A DNA stretch of 36,639 bases, from positions 1-36,639 of the forward strand of contig JAFZTV010000026.1 in assembly GCA_017618625.1 (NCBI GenBank), written 5' to 3'. This stretch comes from Bacteroidales bacterium (lineage in GTDB: Bacteria > Bacteroidota > Bacteroidia > Bacteroidales > P3). The position numbers and the translations under genes are program-made. Below, one piece after another: positions 9,546 to 15,754 of the stretch. Below the pieces are notes generated by a model. That model ran no database searches and was not told the DNA's origin. It worked only from the letters and a program-made list of their open reading frames with translations. Numbering within the stretch: the first letter of the stretch is position 1; every line of letters starts with the position of its first letter.

Positions 9546-9582
9546 ACTTTACGCCTAGTCTGTTCTTACTCTACGCCATAAA

Positions 9583-9858
9583 AAAATAATTTTCGTGTTT
9601 TTTCGTGTTTTTCGATGTTTAAAACCCAGAGAAACAGCGAAGCGCATTTCAATTTCGTGTTTTTCGCCCCTTTTCGCAATTAAGAATAATTTTTCGTGTC
9701 TTTCGATGTTAAAAACCCCAGAGAAACAGCGAAGCGCATTTCCTTTTCGTGTTTTTCGCCAAGCAACAGACAAAAATAACTTTCGTGTTTTTCGTGTTTT
9801 TCGATGTTAAAAAAGTTTTTCGATGTTAAAAAAATCGTGTTTTTCGATGTTTAAAAAC
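9583..9858 (+). repeat. Compound TTTCGTGTTTTTCGATGTT repeat with a duplicated 25-base core
   Basis: Many copies of TTTCGTGTTTTTCG and TCGATGTTAAAAA. The core CCAGAGAAACAGCGAAGCGC plus ATTTC occurs identically at 9626-9650 and 9718-9742 (92 bases apart), each copy flanked by TCGATGTT on the left and TTCGTGTTTTTCGCC on the right. Towards the end the TTTTTCGATGTT unit occurs alone three times (about 9790-9852). Reading frames through this stretch on both strands are products of the repeat and not convincing genes. Confidence 0.8.
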
Positions 9859-10225
9859 CCAACCCCGACAAGGTTTCAAGCGAAGTTTGGTTTGTGTAGG
9901 TTGTTTGTGTTGGTTTGTTTTGTGGCCACAGGGTTGGATTGCATTGATGCTGTGCGATTCACGACCGGTATAGAACCACTCACCCTCGCCGCCATCCGCC
10001 CCTTGAATTCGTTTGCAAAAGTACACCCGCCGCATTGCGGTCTACGAATAAACGGGCAAAAAAAAATCAACTTTTTTGTTTTATGCTGGGTTTGAAAGCA
10101 TTGGCGCTGCCAGCAGAGCTCGGCTGTCAGCCTGGGTGTTAGCTGGGAGTTGGTAGGGAGTTAGTAGGGAGTTTCTTGGTATGTGTATTCCGGGGGAAGT
10201 ACAAAAAGACACACGATGTTAAAAA
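9859..10225. other. Non-coding stretch with a GC-rich core and a possible minus-strand promoter
   Basis: No convincing gene. The middle (about 9940-10050) is GC-rich compared with the AT-rich sides. A - strand box TACTTTTG (+ strand CAAAAGTA, 10016-10023) fits the -7 consensus TAnnTTTG and would transcribe toward 9870 across a 39-codon ORF that starts MAARVSG. That peptide has no recognisable features, so a small RNA or nothing at all is equally likely. From about 10125 to 10182 there is a short degenerate repeat of GGGAGTTGGTA/GGGAGTTAGTA. Confidence 0.4.
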
Positions 10226-10353
10226 TGTCAAATGTCAAATGTCAAATTCGATTTTGGAAATGTCAAAATCGCCACTATAATATAAAATATATTTTATATT
10301 ATAGTGAGCCAAAATGACAATCTGAATTCAAAAATGACATTTGACATTTGACA
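10226..10353. repeat. 128-base concentric inverted repeat with a perfect 34-base palindrome at its centre
   Basis: The outer arms are 19-base exact inverted copies, TGTCAAATGTCAAATGTCA (10226-10244) and TGACATTTGACATTTGACA (10335-10353), each made of 7-base TGTCAAA units. In the exact centre, 10273-10306 is a perfect 34-base palindrome with half-site CACTATAATATAAAAT. Both structures share the same midpoint (10289.5). Between arm and core, matching is partial: a further TGTCA occurs on each side, offset by one base. There is no ORF. It could be a hairpin-forming mobile element such as a MITE, a protein-binding array or a resolution site; which one cannot be told from sequence. Confidence 0.85.
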
Positions 10354-10906
10354 TAATATGACAATAGACCCGATTTTTCAAACAAAAGCCTATTTCTCAA
10401 CACATTAACCTTTTATTTACAACTTCCTTCCAACCGTCGGCTGGCTTCTTCATACCGTTGTATCGAACATAAAAAGGCCACAATTCAGACCCGTTGCAGT
10501 TTGCAACATGTTATTTTTACCCTCTTTGAAATACAAGGTGGGACAACTTGTGTGCCAAGGAACTGGTTCTTGTCACGACAATAGTGGTCAGTAGCCTTCG
10601 GCTAATATCTCCCCAGCTACTCGTTGCGCTGGCGAAAAAAGCATCCTAAATTTTACCTTGGAATGATTTTGGTTACTAACAGTACCGTATGGCGGTTATT
10701 TCTTCAGGGCCTATAACCTCGGCTTATGCCTTATATCTCCTATGCCTCAGCACATGCAGTTAAAGCCCTCAAAAAAGGAACTTTGTCGGATAAATAAACC
10801 CCGTCAGCTTATATTCAGTTCATCACGAATCAACTTTAAGCCGGTATATCTGTCTTGTTACCATCCAAATGCGTTTTACTCAGATGTCCGGCTTGTGGGT
10901 GTTTTC
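10354..10906. other. Non-coding block with small hairpins, possible degenerate element
   Basis: About 550 bases with no convincing gene. Small stem-loops are visible: GTTGCA-GTT-TGCAAC (about 10493-10507), TAGCC-TTC-GGCTA (about 10592-10604) and CCAGC...GCTGG (about 10613-10632). 10600-10770 has an irregular reading frame on the + strand (starting TYR-LEU-PRO after a stop, about 36 codons) with no recognised family. The density of hairpins and mixed composition suggest a structured element or a decayed mobile element rather than simple spacer. Confidence 0.3.
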
Positions 10907-11101
10907 TCATGAAGCATACAATTCGTTTTCGCCATATTTGGTTTTCAAGTACAATTCTATTATGGTTTTCAATCTAATAGGTATTTCACTGACAATGGGC
11001 AAACCTTCTAATATTTTGCCAACCACAACTTTACCTGTCGGACCCTTTCCTCTCTTTCCATAGCTGGCATCTGCTCCCATTAGATAGACAACTTTGCTCA
11101 T
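10907..11101 (-). pseudogene. Fragment of a nucleotide-binding-like protein (MSKVVYLMGADASYGKR)
   Basis: A 64-codon ORF whose start MSKVVYLMGADASYGKRGKG resembles the N-terminus of proteins that begin with a hydrophobic strand followed by a GAGAS-type nucleotide-binding turn, as in SIR2-like and related defence or phage-associated proteins; here the turn reads GADAS. It stops after KYGENELYAS, far shorter than such proteins, and no other frame continues it, so I read it as a decayed or truncated gene. The start has AAGGA about 10 bases upstream. It is downstream of the R-M operon on the same strand. It could also be a short functional protein. The family assignment is weak. Confidence 0.4.
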
Positions 11102-11146
11102 ATCGTTAATCCTTGTTTACTATTTATAGCCTATAGTTGTTGATTG

Positions 11147-11560
11147 CTATTTTCTGGTCTTTTCAATATACGACTGTATCATATTCAGAGACTCTTGCAC
11201 TTTTTTACGCTTGCGTTGAAGCTCTTTTATATCTTTACGTATCTCGTTTTTGTTTTGTAGATCCATTATCATATCAATTCTTGCGCATTGATACAGGAAT
11301 GGGTTTGTTATCTGCAGCCTCTCTTCTGCTTCACTAATTAGTGTATCCAACTCCCTCAATTGCTGTTCATATTTTCTCTTTGCTTCAATTATGATAGGAT
11401 TCTGAGCCGCCACAAACACATCCAGCAGGTCGTAAACAGCATTAACCTGTTTCTGTATTTTCTTTGAGGTGCTATTTGAAATGAACAATGCAACGATGAT
11501 TGCAATCACACCAACGATAGGACTTGCAACCGTAGCCCAAAATTGTATAGTGTCTGCCAT
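11147..11560 (-). CDS. Small membrane-anchored coiled-coil protein, function unknown
   Basis: A 137-residue protein. A single membrane segment is near the N-terminus (residues about 6-27, WATVASPIVGVIAIIVALFI), followed by a charged helical region (about 32-137) with heptad-like Leu/Ile spacing and long Lys/Glu/Arg stretches (EQQLRELDTLISEAEERLQI; KDIKELQRKRKKVQESLNMI), so a cytoplasmic coiled coil anchored by one helix. I do not recognise a family. The ATG at 11560 is the natural start. It lies downstream of the methyltransferase gene and the AbiH-like remnant, on the same strand and in the same AT-rich composition, so it belongs to the island. Small membrane coiled-coil proteins occur beside defence genes, but no role can be assigned. 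Confidence 0.7.
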   Translation of the reverse strand: MADTIQFWATVASPIVGVIAIIVALFISNSTSKKIQKQVNAVYDLLDVFVAAQNPIIIEAKRKYEQQLRELDTLISEAEERLQITNPFLYQCARIDMIMDLQNKNEIRKDIKELQRKRKKVQESLNMIQSYIEKTRK

Positions 11561-11589
11561 TATTCCTCAAATTTTATTTGAACGACACA

Positions 11590-11697
11590 TCATACACCAT
11601 TCGCCCATTTCCAATACCAGTTAATGAAATCAGCAAAGCTTGTTTTTAAGCCATGAGCCATATCGAAGCCAGTACCAAAGAGTCCCTGTCGATTCAT
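11590..11697 (-). pseudogene. AbiH-like N-terminal remnant
   Basis: A 35-codon ORF starting ATG at 11697, 10 bases after the methyltransferase stop: MNRQGLFGTGFDMAHGLKTS followed by FADFINWYWKWANGV and TGA. The pattern hydrophobic-G-x-GFD-x-AHGL-x-TS-(F/Y)-x-DF is the N-terminal signature of the AbiH family (bacteriophage abortive infection), whose full-length members have several hundred residues. The sequence shows this motif directly; the family link is from recall. The remainder of the gene is missing: no continuation is visible in any frame before the next gene starts at 11560. It is most likely a leftover of an AbiH gene deleted from the island. Confidence 0.6.
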
Positions 11698-11707
11698 TCG
11701 ATAAATC

Positions 11708-13441
11708 TCATTTTTTTTTCATTACCTTCCCCAGGAACGTATCTGTGAACGCCCGTTGAAATCTAAGAGTAATCATCTGATATTTTGGGAGGCCTTCTAG
11801 GTATTCCAGTTCAAAGACAAAACGGGGTGCTTTCAGGTCTTTCTTGGTTTCAGGATGCACTTCGCTTTTGCTTCCTAAACGCAGTAGTTTGATTAGGTAG
11901 ATGTCCCTAACGCCTTTACCCTTGATATAAGGCATGAAATAAAACAGTTTGTTAAGGGCGATGGTTGAAGGGAAACGCCGTATCGAGTCTGTATAATATA
12001 TTTTCGACGGTTCCTTGGTAAGAAAGTATTCCTCGTTGTCCTGCTTCACCAATCCCACAAACAAGCGTTTCGAGCCATCCAGCGTATAGGTCTTCTTGGG
12101 TTTGTTGTAAATAAGTTCTTTCTCTTCGGTATTGAACAAGTCGAGAGTTAGTACGGGGCGGGGATTCCGCTGCATGTGAATGGGATGGGTAGACACTGGA
12201 GCCTTGTCATAAATGAATTGATACAGGCTTTTTCCTATCTCTTGTACAATTCCACACACCAAAGCGTTACCCATCAGGAATGCCCTCCGTCCATCAGACA
12301 CCTCGGGGTGGTAGGTGTGGTTGTCGGGAAACATATTTAAACGTTCCATTTCCAATGGAATCAATCGGCGGTAGCGCCCTGATGGAGTTTGTACGACATG
12401 TTTGAATCTTGAAGGAGAGGAACCTCCCTCGCCAGTAATCATAGTGCGGGAAGGTTTGTCCAAATAGTCGGGGAATGCCATTCCACCCTCGGAAAATACA
12501 TATTCAAATCCTTCTTTTGAGACGCGATTTATCTTCTTCGCCCCTTTTTCGTATTGCCATTTTGGGAGTTCTTCTTCAGAAATGAAAAAATCTTCCGGAA
12601 CAAAGTCTTCGTCAACAAGTATATCTCCCAACATCTGACGGGTACCGTCGTAAACCGGCATTGCGTCTACAGAATAAACATGACGGTTAATCATGATGCC
12701 AGCATTTCCAAATGGACTATCTTTCTTCCCTTTGTTGAATTTGGCGGAAACGTCTTGGATGGGGCCGTTGATATCAAACTCCGACTGCGTCCCTTCGCTT
12801 ACCTTAAACGGAAATGCCTGTGCCATTACTCCGTCAAATTCCACCCAATCTTCCACTCCTTCAATCTTTTTGGCGACAACGGAGTCCTTTAAATATCCTA
12901 CTATGTATGTTCTGCGCCTGCGTTGGGGCATTCCATAGTCAGCAGCGTTTATAACACGCCACTCGACCACATATCCAAGATCAGCCAAAGAGGCAAGGAT
13001 GATGGCAAAATCACGTCCACGTTGGGTTGCTGGAGAATTCAGAAGGCGGTCAACATTTTCGAAAAAAATGTATTTGGGGCGTTTATTGCCCTTCTCTTCA
13101 AGAATGCGGTAAATTTGCCACCAAAGAACACCTTTCTTGCCCTCTATGCCACCAGATCGGCTCAGAGTTGCAGCCACCGAATAATCCTGACAGGGAAATC
13201 CTCCCACCAATAAATCATGGTCGGGAATCTCCTCGGTTTTCACGAGGTTAATGTCCTTGTTCACATGTCCTTTGTGTCCAAATCTCGCCTTATAAACCAA
13301 CGATGCATCCTGATGCAAAGTCGATGGTTCCCATTGGTTGTTCCAAATGGTATCGTACGCATCCGATGCACCTTCTAATCCGATGCGGAAACCGCCAACA
13401 CCGGCAAATAACTCTACTACTTTAATATGATGTTTAGGCAT
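11708..13441 (-). CDS. DNA (cytosine-5-)-methyltransferase of a type II R-M system, with C-terminal extension
   Basis: Transfers a methyl group from S-adenosylmethionine to C5 of cytosine in the host's recognition sites. Motif I is VVELFAGVGGFRIGLEG (residues about 8-24); motif IV is GGFPCQDYSVA with catalytic Cys84; motif VI is FFENVDRLL (Glu128); motif VIII is MPQRRRRTYIVGY (about 171-183); motifs IX and X are YRRLIPLEMERLNMFP and FLMGNALVCGIVQEIG. The methyltransferase core ends near residue 405. About 170 further residues (from RNPRPVLTLDLFNTEEK) are not part of the usual core and I do not recognise them. The start overlaps the endonuclease stop by 8 bases, so the two are translationally coupled. 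Specificity may be GATC because the partner is Sau3AI-like, but this is inference. Confidence 0.93.
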   Translation of the reverse strand: MPKHHIKVVELFAGVGGFRIGLEGASDAYDTIWNNQWEPSTLHQDASLVYKARFGHKGHVNKDINLVKTEEIPDHDLLVGGFPCQDYSVAATLSRSGGIEGKKGVLWWQIYRILEEKGNKRPKYIFFENVDRLLNSPATQRGRDFAIILASLADLGYVVEWRVINAADYGMPQRRRRTYIVGYLKDSVVAKKIEGVEDWVEFDGVMAQAFPFKVSEGTQSEFDINGPIQDVSAKFNKGKKDSPFGNAGIMINRHVYSVDAMPVYDGTRQMLGDILVDEDFVPEDFFISEEELPKWQYEKGAKKINRVSKEGFEYVFSEGGMAFPDYLDKPSRTMITGEGGSSPSRFKHVVQTPSGRYRRLIPLEMERLNMFPDNHTYHPEVSDGRRAFLMGNALVCGIVQEIGKSLYQFIYDKAPVSTHPIHMQRNPRPVLTLDLFNTEEKELIYNKPKKTYTLDGSKRLFVGLVKQDNEEYFLTKEPSKIYYTDSIRRFPSTIALNKLFYFMPYIKGKGVRDIYLIKLLRLGSKSEVHPETKKDLKAPRFVFELEYLEGLPKYQMITLRFQRAFTDTFLGKVMKKK

Positions 13442-14867
13442 TTAACCTCTCCTTTCTTCTGTTTTCCACAATTTCACGCACATAGTCATTGTTAAACCAG
13501 TAACAGAACTTTTTTGCACCCTTGCCGTCTGGTGTGGGTGCAAGGTCAATAGCTTTCTGTGCTTTGGGGCGTACGTGGAATTTCTTCTTGTCAGCACCTT
13601 TCCACCAGTAGCTCTCTGAAATATGTCCTGCTAGTACGTTGTCTTTTATGTGTTTCCAATACACTTCCGCCAGTTCTAAGTCTTTTGGGGGCATTGTCCA
13701 AAAGAATACATCATCCAGAACATAGTCCTCTTTGCCTGAGTTTTGTTCCTGGAAGACCACAAACATGAAGCGGCTGGAATAAAGTTCATATAGGCGAGAC
13801 TCAATCCAATCTTCGCATTCAGCCACTTCAATGTAGTCAATATTCTCGAATGACATTGCTTCTTTTATAATTCCATTGGCTTGCACTCGAATTGTCTTCA
13901 TTGTTAAACCTGCTTTTAGAAATTCTTCCGAGCGGTTCACATTAGCGCATTTTGCAGAAGCAGCAATAGCATTGGAAACCATTGCAAATTTGTTCTTCGG
14001 GTTGTTAGAAATGTTCACACTCTTACGTTTCGCAATTTTTTCAAATGGCATATTCAAGAAGGGTAGGAAACGATTAAGTATGATGTCATCAAAAGAATGT
14101 TTTAGAAGCGCATTTGTGCTTACAAGCTCCGATTTTGCACCGCCTACATTTGAAACGGTATTTTTTCCACTCTTAACGACAAACTCCAGCACGGTACGCA
14201 TATATGCCATTTTGAGACTGAATGCTCGTCTGGGAGCATCTATATCAGGGTTGTTCGGTTGCTTCATCAAGCTTTCACCCTTCTGTCCTTTGCGACAAGC
14301 CCCAAGGTACATGGTGTCACCTTCTGAAAGTTCGTGAGCTTTGCCCTGTTTTATTTTGTCGATTATAACCTCATAATCGTGTTTTATGATTAGTAGGTCT
14401 TTCTTTGGCAGTTTCCATAGCACCGAAAAAATAAATTCAAGGTCAAGATTGTCGCTATTAGACTGATGCAAGTAGAAAAGCAGCAACATCAATTGGCATT
14501 TCAGGTAGAAGTGTGAATGCTCGAAGTCGTCTTTCACCACCTCGCAGTAGTTAATCATGTTGCAGACAAGCCGCTCCTTGATAAGGTATTCGTCTTGTTT
14601 GCTTTTCTTCAGTGGGGTGCACTTCAATTCCATTCCGGCATCCGAGAAGTCGGCACCGGCATAGTTATTTGTTTCGAGCAGGAAAAATATATTTTCCACC
14701 ATCTGTCCGAGACTTCCCTTGCCTTTCTTTGTCTCGTATCCTTCCCATACAAAGTTACGTAGGGTATTGCCCAGCAATTTTTTGCTGTACTCGAAGATAC
14801 TTGTAGCTTTGGTGATATCATATGGTAATGAAGATGTTATGGTTGGATTAGTTGACATAGAATTCAT
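13434..14867 (-). CDS. Sau3AI/MutH-type type II restriction endonuclease
   Basis: A 477-residue protein of the Sau3AI length class. The N-terminal part carries the MutH/Sau3AI catalytic pattern: GSLGQMVEN with Glu58, then GADFSDAGMELKCTPLKK with Asp73, Glu80 and Lys82 (D-x6-E-x-K), the metal-binding PD-(D/E)xK-type centre. The C-terminal half (about 230-477) would be the second, DNA-binding copy of the fold, as in Sau3AI. Sau3AI cuts at GATC; this enzyme's specificity is inferred only. It is the first gene of the operon, ahead of its methyltransferase, with no visible controller gene. Composition is clearly more AT-rich than the flanking envelope and ClC genes, a sign of horizontal acquisition. 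The first ATG (14867) gives MNSMSTNPT; the second Met, three codons on, is an alternative. Confidence 0.88.
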   Translation of the reverse strand: MNSMSTNPTITSSLPYDITKATSIFEYSKKLLGNTLRNFVWEGYETKKGKGSLGQMVENIFFLLETNNYAGADFSDAGMELKCTPLKKSKQDEYLIKERLVCNMINYCEVVKDDFEHSHFYLKCQLMLLLFYLHQSNSDNLDLEFIFSVLWKLPKKDLLIIKHDYEVIIDKIKQGKAHELSEGDTMYLGACRKGQKGESLMKQPNNPDIDAPRRAFSLKMAYMRTVLEFVVKSGKNTVSNVGGAKSELVSTNALLKHSFDDIILNRFLPFLNMPFEKIAKRKSVNISNNPKNKFAMVSNAIAASAKCANVNRSEEFLKAGLTMKTIRVQANGIIKEAMSFENIDYIEVAECEDWIESRLYELYSSRFMFVVFQEQNSGKEDYVLDDVFFWTMPPKDLELAEVYWKHIKDNVLAGHISESYWWKGADKKKFHVRPKAQKAIDLAPTPDGKGAKKFCYWFNNDYVREIVENRRKERLNA

Positions 14868-14896
14868 TTCAAAAAAGGCAACGCCTATGCAGCGTC

Positions 14897-14904
14897 CAAA
14901 GGTA
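14897..14904 (-). promoter_or_regulatory. -7 box (TACCTTTG) for the R-M operon
   Basis: On the - strand the sequence reads TACCTTTGGAC, a match to TAnnTTTG, 29 bases before the endonuclease ATG at 14867. No TTTG at the ideal -33 distance is visible. Its position makes it the most likely promoter of the endonuclease-methyltransferase operon. Confidence 0.5.
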
Positions 14905-15018
14905 GACCAATACCCATCGCCGCATAGTTTTGTTGCCTATATTTCTTCGTTTCTTGCATTGTTTTCTGGTCTTTTATGGATTTGTGCTTGTTGCGCTATT
15001 CAGTTTTTTAGTCTTCTT

Positions 15019-15050
15019 CATAAATTGTCAGACGTGTCTGACAATTTATG
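15019..15050. promoter_or_regulatory. 32-base near-perfect palindrome upstream of the R-M operon
   Basis: CATAAATTGTCAGAC (15019-15033) and GTCTGACAATTTATG (15036-15050) are exact inverted copies separated by GT. It is 152 bases upstream of the endonuclease start. There is no T-run, so a terminator is not the obvious reading; an operator, a recombination site or the trace of a mobile-element end are alternatives. Confidence 0.6.
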
Positions 15051-15507
15051 GTTGCAGAAGGGTTGAGTTGTCTTTTGTTGCTATTTCTTTGGCAATCAGT
15101 CACTATTATTATCAAAAAGAAACTTCATTTTAGTCGAGGCACACCCAGCTGTTGACGATGTCGCTCATTGCATCAACATCTGAATTGTAGCCATGATTTT
15201 GGTTTTTTTTATGGATAAATAATATTTTTACATTTGCAAAGGTACAAATTTAGTGACATTGCAGTTTCCTTATTTTTTCAACAATGTGTTATAAATGCCT
15301 GGCCAAATAGCTGGTTGATATGTTTCTGTTGCAGACAGTACCGCCTGCACCGTTGTTTGATGACATATTTATCGAGTGTATTGATACGCACCATTTCCCG
15401 AATGGCAAAATATAAATGAATGTTGAAGTGCGTTGATGTGAGAATGTGAAAGATGCCGAGATAACGACTAGGACTGGCTTGGACGAGGCGTATTGTATTG
15501 TTTTAGC
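15051..15507. other. AT-rich spacer with a second minus-strand promoter box
   Basis: No convincing gene. On the - strand TACCTTTGCAAATG (box at 15237-15244) is a strong -7 match. Downstream of it is a short open frame that would end HGYNSDVDAMSDIVNSWVCL-D at about 15134, but it has only a late ATG (12 codons). It could be a leader RNA, a tiny peptide or the tail of a lost gene. 15245-15507 holds nothing I can name. Confidence 0.3.
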
Positions 15508-15688
15508 ACATTTTTCGACATGTAAATCTGATGCGGGGATACATTTTTCCGCAGATATTTTTACCGTAACCACACATTTTTTCGCAGATATTTCTACCAT
15601 AATCACACATTTTTCCGCAGATATTTTTACCATTACCCTACATTTTTCCGCAGATATTTCTACCGTATGCACACATTTTTTTCGCAGA
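15508..15688. repeat. 33-base tandem repeat, five units plus a partial
   Basis: Units start at 15508, 15541, 15574, 15607 and 15640, with a partial at 15673, exactly 33 bases apart. The consensus begins ACATTTTTCCGCAGATATTT and continues with TACCGTAACCAC; the first unit is strongly diverged. Because 33 is a multiple of 3, frames stay open on both strands: the - strand would read 11-residue units like VKISAEKCVIM and the + strand units like THFSADIFTIT. There is no convincing start, signal or family, so I list it as a DNA repeat. Confidence 0.85.
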
Positions 15689-15718
15689 AAACAAGTGGCC
15701 CGCAGGGATGCTGCGAGC
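15688..15718 (-). terminator. Terminator hairpin after the ClC gene
   Basis: On the - strand GCTCGCAG, loop CATCC, CTGCGGGC (15718 down to 15698; 8 pairs with one G-T), followed by CACTTGTTTTC. It lies about 37 bases past the ClC stop and before the 33-base repeat array. Confidence 0.6.
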
Positions 15719-15754
15719 CGTGATTTTGTGTTTCTGTAGTCAACTGTCGGGGGG

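Noticed and set aside
9595..10095. Short frames on both strands over the TTTCG repeats and their right flank (63-90 codons).
   Set aside because: They are translations of the DNA repeat and spacer, with no conserved features or start context.
11708..14867. Evidence of GATC avoidance that would fix the R-M specificity.
   Set aside because: GATC still occurs within the methyltransferase gene (12979-12982, 13155-13158) and elsewhere, so avoidance gives no support either way.
15508..15688. Possible CRISPR array.
   Set aside because: The units are contiguous with no unique spacers between them, and no cas genes are present.
15289..15739. Two frames through the 33-base array, on - (127 codons) and + (97 codons), with 11-residue repeats.
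   Set aside because: A 33-base period keeps all non-stop frames open on both strands; neither has a signal, promoter or family. Kept as a DNA repeat.
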